NCBI RefSeq assembly: GCF_030386795.1
Contig: NZ_JANUQM010000004.1
Span: forward strand, 1-64,000
Source: Streptomyces sp. S.PNR 29
Lineage (GTDB): Bacteria > Actinomycetota > Actinomycetes > Streptomycetales > Streptomycetaceae
Direction: 5' to 3'
Length of the DNA stretch: 64,000 bases
Positions within the stretch are counted from its first letter, which is position 1. The number at the start of each line of letters is the position of its first letter. The notes under the pieces are model-generated. The model saw only the letters and a program-made list of their open reading frames with translations, was not told where the DNA came from and did not search any database. Below, piece after piece: positions 52,928 through 62,058 of this stretch. A program made the translations under genes and the position numbers.

Positions 52928-52960
52928 CACACAGGTCTGCTCCGCAGGGCCGGCAGACGG

Positions 52961-52998
52961 CGACGGCCCCGGCTCCCGTGCGGGAACCGGGGCCGTCG
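52961..52998. terminator. Terminator between the I78 and PAP2 genes
   Basis: CGACGGCCCCGG (52961-52972) pairs with CCGGGGCCGTCG (52987-52998). An inner TCCC/GGGA helix follows one mismatch. It lies between two convergent genes. Confidence 0.82.
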
Positions 52999-53049
52999 GC
53001 CTGCGGGGATGGGGTGTGCGTACCGGCCCCGCGCCGTCGGACGGGCGCT

Positions 53050-54069
53050 TCAGCCGCCTGTCAGGGGGCGGGCCGCCGGTGCCGTGCCGCGCGGCAGGCG
53101 GTCCGGGTGCGGCGGGCGGCGGCTGCCGGCCGGAGTGACCGGCGTGCGCTCCGAGCGGACCGCGTGCGGGTGGCCCTGGGCCAGGTGGACGGGCGCCCGG
53201 GAGCAGACCATGGAGACCGGCTCGTGCGCCGCGACGCCGTCCCGGTCGGCGGGCAGCGGCGTGAGCACCACGGGCGCGGCGAGCGGGGCCGGCACCGGTA
53301 CCGCACCGCCCTGGCGGTCGCGCCAGCGGTCGCGCAGGTCGAGGATCCAGGTCTCGGCGCGGGTGATCAGCGGCTCGAACCACGGCAGGGCGAGCAGGAT
53401 CAGCAGGCCCGCCACCCAGCCGAGGAGCACGTCGCTCAGCCAGTGCGTACCGAGGTAGACGGTGGACATGCCGACGCCGAGCGAGGTCACCGCGGACACG
53501 GCGGACAGCCAGCGCCGCGCCCTCGGGGTGGAGGCCAGATAGGCCAGGATTCCCCAGGTCACCACGGCGTTGGCGGTGTGGCCGCTGGGAAATATATCGC
53601 CGCCCAGGCCCATCTCGTTCGAGCCGATCACGGTCGCGTAGTGCGGGCCGAGGCGGCCCATGCCGTACTTCGCGGCACCGACGGTGATGTTCAGCAGCAG
53701 CAGCGAGACGCCGAGTGCGAGCAGCGGCCGCAGCGTGTGCTGCCGCCAGGAGCGCCAGCCCAGCCAGGCGGCGACCATCACGGCGGTGGGGCCGCGCTGG
53801 CCCAGCACGACGTAGTAGTCGACGAACGCGTGGATCTGGGACCACTGCTGGTACGGCCGGAAGAACATGACCTGCCAGTCGAGCCGGACCAGCCACGAGG
53901 TGATGACCACGGCCCACACGATCGCCAGATAGAAGGCCAGGGTCGAGACGAGCAGCACGACCCTGTGCCGGCTCATCTTCGGCACATCGATGTGGGCCGG
54001 CCGTTCCGGCTCACGGTCCAGCCTCGCGAACACCCGGTCCAGCCGGGTGAGGTTCGGTTCGGTACGCAC
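53050..54069 (-). CDS. PAP2-family membrane phosphatase
   Basis: This integral membrane protein of 339 residues has about six helices. The phosphatase signature is in parts: KYGMGRLGP (first motif), [11 protein letters not shown] (PSGH motif), and [14 protein letters not shown] (SR/GH-like third motif, with His and Asp). Family members dephosphorylate lipids or undecaprenyl pyrophosphate. The C-terminal 90 residues are Pro/Arg-rich and probably cytosolic or unstructured. GTG 54069 starts the protein. The promoter region upstream is unusually A+T-rich for this genome. Confidence 0.86.
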   Translation of the reverse strand: MRTEPNLTRLDRVFARLDREPERPAHIDVPKMSRHRVVLLVSTLAFYLAIVWAVVITSWLVRLDWQVMFFRPYQQWSQIHAFVDYYVVLGQRGPTAVMVAAWLGWRSWRQHTLRPLLALGVSLLLLNITVGAAKYGMGRLGPHYATVIGSNEMGLGGDIFPSGHTANAVVTWGILAYLASTPRARRWLSAVSAVTSLGVGMSTVYLGTHWLSDVLLGWVAGLLILLALPWFEPLITRAETWILDLRDRWRDRQGGAVPVPAPLAAPVVLTPLPADRDGVAAHEPVSMVCSRAPVHLAQGHPHAVRSERTPVTPAGSRRPPHPDRLPRGTAPAARPLTGG

Positions 54070-54307
54070 CCAATCGACGTTACAGCGAGTGAGGTCTGAA
54101 CTCCGTCGAATCAGCGGCTTTGTGATGACGATGTGATGTGGGATTCCTCTCAGGCGGAGGATTATTTCCAGCGAATCCGCAATACATGCGGGCTGCGACC
54201 TTCAATTCTTTTGATCATAGCGGGTGGGGGTTTTATTGCACTTTTGAATTCGTTCACCGAATCCTGGTTCGGAATTCTCCGGTCGCTCACTCACCGTGCC
54301 CGCCAGG
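54070..54307. other. A+T-rich intergenic region upstream of the PAP2 gene
   Basis: About 240 bp without a supported gene. From about 54120 to 54285 the sequence is far richer in A and T than the rest of the window. It contains GAATTC at 54246-54251 and 54272-54277, a CCGAA/TTCGG inverted repeat (54257-54261 and 54268-54272), and runs such as TTTTATTGCACTTTTG. It probably contains the PAP2 promoter. Confidence 0.55.
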
Positions 54308-55498
54308 TCAGGGCGGACCGGAGCCGTTCAGCCAGAACGCCCCGTAGACGGCCGAGGCCACCGCGACACCCCCGGCCACCAGCGCCGACCTGGAGGTACG
54401 CAGCCGGGCCAGCGCCAGGGCGAGGGGCAGCAGCAGGGGGAAGGCGGGCAGCAGCAGGCGCGGCTTGGAGCCGAAGTAGCTCGACGCGCACAGGGCGAGC
54501 GCGGTGACGACGCCCGCGTACACCAGCAGCGGGAGCGGCTGGCGCTGCCGTACGCAGACGACGTACAGCCAGACCACCAGGCCGACCCCGGCGATCAGCC
54601 CGAGCCCCGCCAGGGCCGACGGGAACGACGTGAACTTCTCGGCGACGAAGCGGGCGAAGGCGTAGCCGCCGTCGAAGCCGTTGCGCCAGCCGGCCTGGAC
54701 GTCGAGGTAGCCGAGCGGGCCCTTGCCGGTGTGGTGGCCGACCCACAGGACGTACCCGGCGGCGCCGAGCGGCGCGAGCAGCATGCCGAGAGCGACAGTG
54801 ACCCCGCCGCGCGCCCCCGCCGGGGTGTCCCCGCTTCGTGCGAGTGCCCCGGTGCCCGCGCTCCGCAGGAACGCCGCGATCCCGGCCGCCCACACCGCCG
54901 CCACCACCGCGAGCCCCACCGGACGGGTCAGCCCCGCGAGCAGGGCCAGACCGCCCGCCGTCACCCAGCGGCCGGTCAGGACCGCGTACAGCGACCATGC
55001 GGCGAGCGCCGTGAACAGCGACTCGCTGTAGGCCATCGACTGCACGATCCCGACGGGCAGCACCGCCCACAGCAGCACCGCGCACACCCCCGCCCGGCGC
55101 CCGTACACATGGTCCGCCACCGCGAAGATCCCCCAGGCCGCGGCGAGCGAGGCGAGCAGGCTGACGACGAAACCCGCGTCGGCGTACGACAGCGGCGTCA
55201 TCGTCGCGCCCAGCCGCTCCAGCCAGGGCAGCAGCGGGAAGAAGGCGAGGTTGGAGTGCACGTCGCCGTTCGGCAGGCGCACCTCGTAGCCGTAGCCCAG
55301 CTCGGCCACCCTGACGTACCAGAGCGCGTCCCAGCGGGCCGTCAGCAGCGTGTACGCGCTCTTGCCGCGCGCGGCGCTCCACACGGCCAGGACGACGAGG
55401 CCCAGGGCACGTACGGCCGCGTAGCCGAGGAGCGCCGGGGCGGCCCGGCGCAGGGCCCCGGGGCGGGCCGGTGTCGCGCGCGTCGCAAGATCGGTCAC
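54308..55498 (-). CDS. Polytopic membrane protein, mannosyltransferase (PIG-V)-like
   Basis: This 396-residue protein starts at GTG 55498, with GTG 55516 as an alternative. About ten transmembrane helices, WDALWYVRVAELGYG near the N-terminus (the DxD-like lumenal motif of dolichyl/polyprenyl-mannose transferases), HSNLAFFPLLPWLERL, and repeated aromatic loops resemble PIG-V-like mannosyltransferases. Predicted role: transfer of mannose from a lipid carrier at the outer membrane face. The gene lies alone between the A+T-rich region and the MFS gene. Confidence 0.78.
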   Translation of the reverse strand: MTDLATRATPARPGALRRAAPALLGYAAVRALGLVVLAVWSAARGKSAYTLLTARWDALWYVRVAELGYGYEVRLPNGDVHSNLAFFPLLPWLERLGATMTPLSYADAGFVVSLLASLAAAWGIFAVADHVYGRRAGVCAVLLWAVLPVGIVQSMAYSESLFTALAAWSLYAVLTGRWVTAGGLALLAGLTRPVGLAVVAAVWAAGIAAFLRSAGTGALARSGDTPAGARGGVTVALGMLLAPLGAAGYVLWVGHHTGKGPLGYLDVQAGWRNGFDGGYAFARFVAEKFTSFPSALAGLGLIAGVGLVVWLYVVCVRQRQPLPLLVYAGVVTALALCASSYFGSKPRLLLPAFPLLLPLALALARLRTSRSALVAGGVAVASAVYGAFWLNGSGPP

Positions 55499-55758
55499 CC
55501 GCCCGATTATCCGCACGCCCCGCAACCGCCCGGCCCGCCGGGGCGTGGCTGCCGGGGAAGAGAGTGGTGTACGCCACACCGGTTCGGCCGGAAGTGTGAG
55601 AGGTCCGCCACGTGACCTCGGCGCGGACTCGCGTACGCTGACGTGTCACTCGCTTGTCGTAGCGCGGACCGGAGACCCCGCTCCTCTCCGGTCGAGTCGC
55701 GGGGAGTCCCCGCCCCGTGAGCCCGCCGAACGCGAGGGAGCATCTGGGAGGTACGTAC

Positions 55759-57366
55759 ATGTCCGGGACGACCACGGCTGCCGTCGGGCTGCGCCGTCGG
55801 GCGGCCGGGGCCGGTGCCAACCGCTGGGTGGTTCTGGTCGTCCTCTGCGTCAGTCTGCTGCTCGTCGCCGTCGACGCCACCGTGCTGCACGTGGCGGTCC
55901 CCGCCGTCACCGAGGACCTCAGGCCCGGCGGCATAGAACTGCTCTGGATCGTCGACGCCTACCCCCTCGTCTGCGCCTCGCTGCTGATCCTCTTCGGCAC
56001 GCTCGGCGACCGCGTCGGCCGCAGACGGGTTCTGCTCCTCGGATACGCCCTCTTCGGTGTCGCCTCCGGCATGGCGGCCCTCGCGGACAACGCACAGGTC
56101 CTGATCGTCGCCCGGGCGCTGCTCGGCGTCGGCGGGGCGATGATCATGCCGGCGACCCTGTCGATCCTGCGGCAGGTCTTCCCGGACCGGCGCGAGCGGG
56201 CGCTCGCGATCGGCATCTGGAGCGCGGTGGCCGCCGTGGGCGCGGCGGTGGGACCGCTGCTGGGCGGGTTCCTGCTGGAGCACTTCTGGTGGGGGTCGGT
56301 CTTCCTCGTCAACATCCCGCTGATGCTGGTCAGCCTGCCGGTGGGCCGTCTGCTGCTGCCCGAGTCCAAGGGCGACGGCAACGGCCCCTGGGACGTGATC
56401 GGCGCGCTGATGGCGGCGGCCGGGCTGTTCGGCGCGGTCCTCGGCGTGAAGCGGCTCGGCGGCGGCGAGCCGGTGGGCAGCCTCTTCACCGTGGTGCCGC
56501 TGGTGGCGGGCACCGCCCTGCTGGTCGCCTTCGTACGACGGCAGCGGCGCCGCACGCATCCCCTGGTGGACCTGCGGATGTTCGCCCGCCCGGCGTTCAG
56601 CACGTCCGTGGGGTGCATCGTGCTGGCGATGCTCGCGCTGGTGGGCCTGGAACTGATCGCGGCGCAGTACCTGCAGCTGGTGCTGGGGCTGTCGCCGCTG
56701 CAGACCGGGCTGCGACTGCTGCCGCTGACCTTCGCGGCGATGGCGGCGGGGCTGGCCGGGGCGCGGATGCTGCGGCGGTTCGGGCCGCGGCGGATGGTGT
56801 GCTTCGGGTTCTGTCTGACGGCGGCCGCGGTGGTGCTGCTGACGGCGCTGGGCCGGGCGGACAACTGCGGGCTGATGGTGTCCGGGTTCGTGCTGCTCGG
56901 CTTCGGCCTGGAGACGACGCTCTTCGGGGCGTACGAGTCGATGCTGAGCGAGGCGCCGCAGGAGCAGGCCGGCGGGGCCGCGGCGATCGGCGAGACGTCG
57001 TACCAGCTGGGGGCCGGTATCGGGATCGCGCTGCTCGGCAGCGTGATGAACGCGGCCTACACCCCCGGCCTCGCGGGCGTGCCCGGCGTGCCCGCCTCGG
57101 CGTCGGCCGCCGCCGGGCACTCCCTCGGGGAGGCCTACGAGGTGGCCGCCCAGCTCGGCGGACCGGCCGGGGCAGCCCTGCGCCACGCCGCCCGGGACTC
57201 CTTCGTGTACGGACTGCACGTGACCCTGCTGGTGAGTGCGGCGCTGTTGCTGCTGGGTGCCGTGATGGCGCTGCGGCTGCCGCGCACCATGCAGTGCGAG
57301 GTGCCGTCGGCGGAGGCCGAGATCCCGGCGCAGCGGGAAGTCACCCAGTCCCGCGTCTCGGCCTGA
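55759..57366 (+). CDS. MFS drug-efflux transporter, DHA2 type
   Basis: This 535-residue protein has about 14 transmembrane helices. The signature motifs are VDATVLHVAVPAV (motif D1 region), GDRVGRRRVLLLG (motif A) and ALLGVGGAMIMPATLSIL (motif C). It is predicted to expel drugs or toxic metabolites with protons. ATG 55759 has GGGAGG 5 nt upstream. The C-terminal loop is rich in Ala/Gly. The acyl-CoA dehydrogenase gene follows but has its own regulatory region. Substrate unknown. Confidence 0.9.
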   Translation: MSGTTTAAVGLRRRAAGAGANRWVVLVVLCVSLLLVAVDATVLHVAVPAVTEDLRPGGIELLWIVDAYPLVCASLLILFGTLGDRVGRRRVLLLGYALFGVASGMAALADNAQVLIVARALLGVGGAMIMPATLSILRQVFPDRRERALAIGIWSAVAAVGAAVGPLLGGFLLEHFWWGSVFLVNIPLMLVSLPVGRLLLPESKGDGNGPWDVIGALMAAAGLFGAVLGVKRLGGGEPVGSLFTVVPLVAGTALLVAFVRRQRRRTHPLVDLRMFARPAFSTSVGCIVLAMLALVGLELIAAQYLQLVLGLSPLQTGLRLLPLTFAAMAAGLAGARMLRRFGPRRMVCFGFCLTAAAVVLLTALGRADNCGLMVSGFVLLGFGLETTLFGAYESMLSEAPQEQAGGAAAIGETSYQLGAGIGIALLGSVMNAAYTPGLAGVPGVPASASAAAGHSLGEAYEVAAQLGGPAGAALRHAARDSFVYGLHVTLLVSAALLLLGAVMALRLPRTMQCEVPSAEAEIPAQREVTQSRVSA

Positions 57367-57392
57367 CGCCCCGGGGTGGACGCGGGGGACAC

Positions 57393-57437
57393 CGTTACGT
57401 AACGTCGGCTCCAGAGCCGTAACTAGCGGTGCTAGTT
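57393..57437 (+). promoter_or_regulatory. Three consecutive palindromes upstream of the acyl-CoA dehydrogenase gene
   Basis: CGTTACGTAACG (57393-57404), GGCTCCAGAGCC (57407-57418) and AACTAGCGGTGCTAGTT (57421-57437) are each perfect inverted repeats, packed in 45 bp just before the ribosome-binding site. The last resembles TetR-type operators. Together they suggest a control region for the gene starting at 57455. Confidence 0.6.
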
Positions 57438-57454
57438 TTCAGGGAGGGTGTCCC

Positions 57455-58645
57455 ATGTCCGCGTCCTCGAAGCTGCCCCCGTTCGACCCCGCCGACCCCC
57501 TCGGCATCGACGACCTGCTGGAGCCGGAGGACCTGGCGATCCGGGACACCGTGCGGGCCTGGGCGGCGGACCGGGTGCTGCCGTACGTCGCCGAGTGGTA
57601 CGAGCAGGGGGAGCTTCCCGGTATCCGCGAGCTGGCCCGGGAACTCGGCGGTATCGGGGCGCTCGGAATGTCGCTCACCGGATACGGATGCGCCGGAGCG
57701 AGCGCCGTGCAGTACGGGCTCGCCTGTCTGGAGCTGGAGGCCGCCGACTCCGGGATCCGGTCCCTGGTCTCCGTACAGGGCTCCCTCGCCATGTACGCCA
57801 TCCACCGGTTCGGGTCCGAGGAGCAGAAGCAGACGTGGCTGCCGCGCATGGCCGCCGGTGAGGTCATCGGGTGCTTCGGACTGACCGAGCCCGACCACGG
57901 CTCCGACCCCGCCTCGATGCGCACCTACGCCAAGCGGGACGGCGGCGACTGGGTGCTGAGCGGGCGCAAGATGTGGATCACCAACGGTTCCGTGGCGGGT
58001 GTCGCCGTCGTGTGGGCGCAGACCGACGAGGGGATCCGCGGGTTCGTCGTGCCGGCCGGCAGCGCCGGGTTCTCCGCGCCGGAGATCCGGCACAAGTGGT
58101 CGCTGCGCGCCTCCGTCACCAGTGAACTCGTCCTCGACGACGTACGGCTGCCCGCCGATGCCGTGCTGCCGGAGGTGACCGGCCTGCGCGGGCCGCTCAG
58201 CTGTCTGTCCCACGCCCGCTACGGGATCGTCTGGGGTGCGATGGGCGCGGCGCGCAGCTGCTTCGAGACCGCCGTGGAGTACGCGAAGTCGCGGGAGCAG
58301 TTCGGGCGGCCCATCGGAGGCTTCCAGCTCACGCAGGCCAAGCTCGCCGACATGGCGGTCGAACTGCACAAGGGAATTCTGCTCGCCCATCACCTCGGGC
58401 GGCGCATGGACGCCGGCCGCCTGCGTCCCGAGCAGGTCAGCTTCGGCAAACTCAACAACGTCCGTGAGGCCATCGACATCTGCCGTACGGCCCGGACCAT
58501 TCTCGGTGCCAACGGGATCTCGCTCGAATATCCCGTGATGCGGCACGCGACCAATCTCGAATCGGTGCTCACCTACGAAGGCACCGTCGAGATGCACCAG
58601 CTCGTGCTGGGCAAGGCGCTCACCGGAATCGACGCGTTCCGGTAG
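57455..58645 (+). CDS. Acyl-CoA dehydrogenase, glutaryl-CoA-dehydrogenase-like
   Basis: This 396-residue flavoenzyme has the FAD-binding region CFGLTEPDHGSDPASM, the substrate-loop segment WVLSGRKMWITNGSVAGV, and the catalytic base Glu in TYEGTVEMHQLVLGKALTG. The overall layout fits glutaryl-CoA dehydrogenase (Lys/Trp catabolism) better than straight-chain enzymes, and it may also decarboxylate. ATG 57455 has AGGGAGGG upstream. It is preceded by three palindromes and likely regulated apart from the MFS gene. Confidence 0.88.
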   Translation: MSASSKLPPFDPADPLGIDDLLEPEDLAIRDTVRAWAADRVLPYVAEWYEQGELPGIRELARELGGIGALGMSLTGYGCAGASAVQYGLACLELEAADSGIRSLVSVQGSLAMYAIHRFGSEEQKQTWLPRMAAGEVIGCFGLTEPDHGSDPASMRTYAKRDGGDWVLSGRKMWITNGSVAGVAVVWAQTDEGIRGFVVPAGSAGFSAPEIRHKWSLRASVTSELVLDDVRLPADAVLPEVTGLRGPLSCLSHARYGIVWGAMGAARSCFETAVEYAKSREQFGRPIGGFQLTQAKLADMAVELHKGILLAHHLGRRMDAGRLRPEQVSFGKLNNVREAIDICRTARTILGANGISLEYPVMRHATNLESVLTYEGTVEMHQLVLGKALTGIDAFR

Positions 58646-58682
58646 AACCCGCGGGGAGCGGGGGCCGGTGAGCGGCCCTGCC

Positions 58683-59120
58683 TCAGCTCTGGTTGTAGAA
58701 GCCGTCCGTCCGGTGCGCCGCCGGCTCCCCGCTGACGACCTCCGTGTCGGCCGGGCTCAGCAGGAACACACGGGTGGAGACCCGTTCGATCGAACCGCGC
58801 AGACCGAAGATCAGCCCGGCCGCGAAGTCCACCACGCGCTTGGCGTCGGCGGCGTCCATGGCCGTGAGGTTCATGATGACCGGGACCCCCTCACGGAACA
58901 TCTCCCCGATGGCACGCGCGTCCCGGAAGCTGTCCGGGGTGACCGTGCCGATGCGACGGCCCTTCTCCTCGGCGACGTCCGAGGCCACCTTGACCCGAGG
59001 GTCGGTGACCCAGGCATCCCCGGGCTCGGTCCCGTCGGAGTAGTCGTCGTCGTAGTAACGCTCGTCTTCGTTGTCGTCGACGAGGCCAAGCCAGGCACTC
59101 GCCTTGCGTACCGATCCCAT
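58683..59120 (-). CDS. sflA: SepF-like cell-division protein (SflA-like)
   Basis: This 145-residue cytosolic protein has a short N-terminal amphipathic segment ([16 protein letters not shown]) that should bind membrane. An acidic [16 protein letters not shown] linker is followed by the SepF domain (about 60-130): [42 protein letters not shown]. SepF anchors FtsZ rings. Streptomyces has a true SepF in the dcw cluster and two SepF-like paralogues; the location and size here fit SflA. The symbol is an inference. Confidence 0.82.
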   Translation of the reverse strand: MGSVRKASAWLGLVDDNEDERYYDDDYSDGTEPGDAWVTDPRVKVASDVAEEKGRRIGTVTPDSFRDARAIGEMFREGVPVIMNLTAMDAADAKRVVDFAAGLIFGLRGSIERVSTRVFLLSPADTEVVSGEPAAHRTDGFYNQS

Positions 59121-59413
59121 GGACGCCTCCTCTCACAGCGGTCTTTCGTGCTTTCCGCATCCCTATGGTCATCCATGATGCGGACGGTGCGCCAAGTGGA
59201 TAGACGCCGCGCGGGGGGTTTGTGACGGTACTGGTGCACAGCGAATCCGTCGAGAGTCCGTGTGTCCCAAGGGTCTTGCCGTAAACGGATGCTGACTGTG
59301 AGTGAAATATGATTCTTGGCTGCGTACGGGTGAGGAACGCGGCGTACGGGTGAAGAGATCCGGTCGATACGATGCGTCGCTCAGCGTCATCGTGCGTACC
59401 ACGGGGGAACGTC

Positions 59414-60601
59414 GTGTTCGGAATTGTCAGGCCCTGCCGTCACCGGCTCGGGGAGAGTCTCGCCGGCCAGTGGATGGCCCACCTGTGCGGGCTGTGTCTC
59501 GCGCTGCGCGGGGACCACGGGCAGTTGGCGCGGGTCGTGACGAACTACGACGGGCTGCTCATATCCGTCCTGACGGAGGCTCAGGCCGACCAGGGGAACG
59601 CGGGCGGGCGGCGGCGTACGGCGGGGCCGTGTCCGCTGCGCGGGATGCGCACCGCGTCCGTGGCGCACGGCGAGGGGGCGCGGCTCGCGGCGGCCGTGTC
59701 GCTGGTGCTCGCCTCGGCGAAGGTGCGGGACCACGTCGCCGACGGGGACGGGCTGCTGGCGCGCCGGCCGGTGGCGCTCGCCGCGCGCCGGATCGCCGCG
59801 AACTGGGGCGCGGCCGGGGCCCGTACCGGATCGGATGTCGGTTTCGACACCGCCGTCCTGGTCGACGCCGTGGACCGGCAGGCCGGCGTAGAGGCGCTCG
59901 CCGGCCCCGGAACCCCGCTCCTCGCCGTGACCGAGCCGACCGAGACGGCGACCGCCGCGGCCTTCGCACACACCGCGATCCTCGCCGGGCGGCCGGGGAA
60001 CGCCGAGCCGCTCGCCGAGGCCGGGCGCCTCTTCGGACGGCTGGCGCACCTCCTGGACGCCGTGGAGGACCGGGAAGCTGACGCCGTGTCGGGTGCGTGG
60101 AACCCGCTCACCGCGACCGGCACGCCCCTCGCCGAGGCCCGGCGGCTCGCGGACGACGCAGTGCACGGGATTCGGCTCGCGCTGCGGGAGGTCACCTGGG
60201 GGTCAGGGAACTCCCCGGAAAAGCGCGGCGCGGACGCGAAGCTCGCGCACCTGCTGCTGGTGCACGAGTTGCGCCGCTCGGTCGACCGGGCCTTCGGCAC
60301 CGCCTCCTGTGCCCACGGCGCCGGTCCCCACTCCCCGCCCGGCGGCCCGGGCGCTCCGCTGCCTCCACAGCCGCCGCACCGCGACCGGCGCGGGCTGCTC
60401 GCGGGATGCGCCGTGTGGCTGGGGCTGGCCTGTACGTGCCAGCTGTGCTGCGGCACGTACGAGGACCCCTGGTCGCGCGAGCGCAAGCAAGGCCCCTGCA
60501 CCAACTGCGACTGCGACTGCGGCGGCTGCAGCGACTGCTGCGGTTGCTGCGAATGCTGCGGCAACTGCTGCGACGGCTGTGACTGCGGCTGCGACTGCTG
60601 A
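59414..60601 (+). CDS. DUF5685-like protein with an extreme Cys-rich tail
   Basis: This 395-residue protein starts at GTG 59414, with GGGGGA about 6 nt upstream. The first 300 residues are mainly helical ([35 protein letters not shown] with an early Cys pair, then [19 protein letters not shown]). The last 34 residues are half cysteine ([18 protein letters not shown]). A hydrophobic [15 protein letters not shown] stretch precedes it. The tail could bind several metal ions or be redox cross-linked. The overall architecture matches DUF5685 proteins known in actinobacteria; function unknown. Confidence 0.8.
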   Translation: MFGIVRPCRHRLGESLAGQWMAHLCGLCLALRGDHGQLARVVTNYDGLLISVLTEAQADQGNAGGRRRTAGPCPLRGMRTASVAHGEGARLAAAVSLVLASAKVRDHVADGDGLLARRPVALAARRIAANWGAAGARTGSDVGFDTAVLVDAVDRQAGVEALAGPGTPLLAVTEPTETATAAAFAHTAILAGRPGNAEPLAEAGRLFGRLAHLLDAVEDREADAVSGAWNPLTATGTPLAEARRLADDAVHGIRLALREVTWGSGNSPEKRGADAKLAHLLLVHELRRSVDRAFGTASCAHGAGPHSPPGGPGAPLPPQPPHRDRRGLLAGCAVWLGLACTCQLCCGTYEDPWSRERKQGPCTNCDCDCGGCSDCCGCCECCGNCCDGCDCGCDC

Positions 60602-60930
60602 GCGGGCGTCGACCCGCCGTCAGTCCTTCAACCCCGGCGGCGAGATCCGCAGGACGGGAGTTGACGTTGCAGGTGATGCAGGAGTTGACGTGCAGCCCAA
60701 GGCGACCCGCCTCGAAAAATCACCCGCAGGACGGACAACTCGCACAGGTGGCTCAAAGGCTGACGGCCGAAAGGCACCCTTGCGCCCGTCGGCCGCGCCA
60801 CCGAATACTCGCCCCAGCGCTTGTCAGGGGCACAACCTATCCGGAATGCGGACCACAAGAGCCCCTGGCTGCGCCTCACGGGCCCACAACCCCACGCGGG
60901 CCCCCGACTTCCCCTGTGGAGGAACGAAAA
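60602..60930. other. Intergenic region upstream of the first streptogrisin-type protease
   Basis: About 330 bp without a gene. It contains an 11-bp direct repeat GGAGTTGACGT at 60657-60667 and 60681-60691. The TTGACG in each copy could serve as a -35 box or a regulator site for the secreted protease gene; no good -10 follows. Confidence 0.5.
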
Positions 60931-61833
60931 GTGAGGATCAAGCGCACCACTCCCCGTAGCGGTTTTTCGAGACGGACCCGGCTGATCGCCGTTTCCACCG
61001 GGCTCGTGGCCGCCGCCGCGATCGCGGTCCCCAGCGCGAACGCCGACACCCCCACCACTTTCAGCAGCGCCCAGCTCAAGAGCGTCAGCGGCTCGGTGCT
61101 CAAGGCCGACGTCCCGGGCACCGCCTGGGCGGTCGACTCCAAGACCAACCGTGTCGTCGTCACCGTCGACAGCACGGTCTCCCAGGCCGAGATAGCGAAG
61201 ATCAAGAAGCAGGCCGGCGCCAACGCCGAGGCCATCACGATCAAGCACACCCCCGGCAAGTTCAACAAGCTGATCCAGGGCGGCGACGCCATCTATGCGA
61301 GTAGCTGGCGCTGCTCCCTCGGCTTCAACGTCCAGAACAGCAGCGGCACCCAGTACTTCCTGACCGCCGGTCACTGCACCGACGGCGCGGGCACCTGGTA
61401 CTCCAACTCCGGCCGCACCACGGTCATCGGCTCGACCACCGGTTCGAGCTTCCCGGGCAACGACTACGGCATCGTGCGGTACAGCGGGTCCGTCAGCAGG
61501 CCCGGCACCGCGAACGGCGTGGACATCACCCGCGCGGCCACCCCGAGCGTGGGCACCACCGTCATCCGCGACGGCTCCACGACCGGCACCCACAGCGGCC
61601 GGGTCACCGCCCTGAACGCGACCGTCAACTACGGCGGCGGCGACATCGTCTCCGGCCTGATCCAGACCACGGTCTGCGCCGAGCCCGGCGACTCCGGCGG
61701 CCCGCTCTACGGCAGCAACGGCACCGCGTACGGTCTGACCTCCGGCGGCAGCGGCAACTGCACCTCGGGCGGCACGACCTTCTTCCAGCCGGTCACCGAG
61801 GCCCTGAGCGCCTACGGCGTCAGCGTCTACTAG
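60931..61833 (+). CDS. Secreted streptogrisin-type serine protease (S1E)
   Basis: This 300-residue pre-pro-protease has a signal peptide of about 38 residues ([21 protein letters not shown]), a propeptide to about residue 114 that should act as a folding chaperone, and a mature chymotrypsin fold from about Ile115 ([11 protein letters not shown]). The catalytic triad is His148 (TAGHC), Asp178 (GNDYG) and Ser255 (GDSGGP), with Cys pairs as in Streptomyces griseus protease B. GTG 60931 has GGAGG 8 nt upstream. The gene stop overlaps a 9-bp tandem repeat, followed by a terminator. Confidence 0.94.
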   Translation: MRIKRTTPRSGFSRRTRLIAVSTGLVAAAAIAVPSANADTPTTFSSAQLKSVSGSVLKADVPGTAWAVDSKTNRVVVTVDSTVSQAEIAKIKKQAGANAEAITIKHTPGKFNKLIQGGDAIYASSWRCSLGFNVQNSSGTQYFLTAGHCTDGAGTWYSNSGRTTVIGSTTGSSFPGNDYGIVRYSGSVSRPGTANGVDITRAATPSVGTTVIRDGSTTGTHSGRVTALNATVNYGGGDIVSGLIQTTVCAEPGDSGGPLYGSNGTAYGLTSGGSGNCTSGGTTFFQPVTEALSAYGVSVY

Positions 61834-61895
61834 GCCCTACCGGCCCTACCGGCCCTACCGGCCCTACCGGCCCTACCGGCCCTACCGGCCCTGCC
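61833..61895 (+). repeat. 9-bp tandem repeat abutting the protease stop codon
   Basis: Seven copies of GGCCCTACC (61833-61895), six perfect and the last GGCCCTGCC. The first copy includes the last base of the protease stop codon. It is immediately 3' of the coding region and before the terminator. Confidence 0.92.
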
Positions 61896-61913
61896 GGCAG
61901 CCGGCTGCGCGAC

Positions 61914-61946
61914 GAGCCCCCGCACGCCAGCGGCGTGCGGGGGCTC
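61914..61946 (+). terminator. Terminator of the first protease gene
   Basis: GAGCCCCCGCACGCC (61914-61928) and GGCGTGCGGGGGCTC (61932-61946) form a perfect 15-bp stem with a 3-nt loop. Confidence 0.85.
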
Positions 61947-62058
61947 GCCCGTGTACGGGCACGGAGTTACCGTCGAAGCACACACCAGGAGCGCGCCCGC
62001 GGCACCGGGGCGTGAGCACGCCTGATGCGCCCACTTCGGAGCTCTTAAGGGGGCCGTG

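Noticed and set aside
54133..54507. Possible small membrane protein in the A+T-rich island
   Set aside because: The hydrophobic part comes from A+T-rich noncoding sequence and the remainder is antisense to the mannosyltransferase-like gene; no ribosome-binding site or Streptomyces codon bias.
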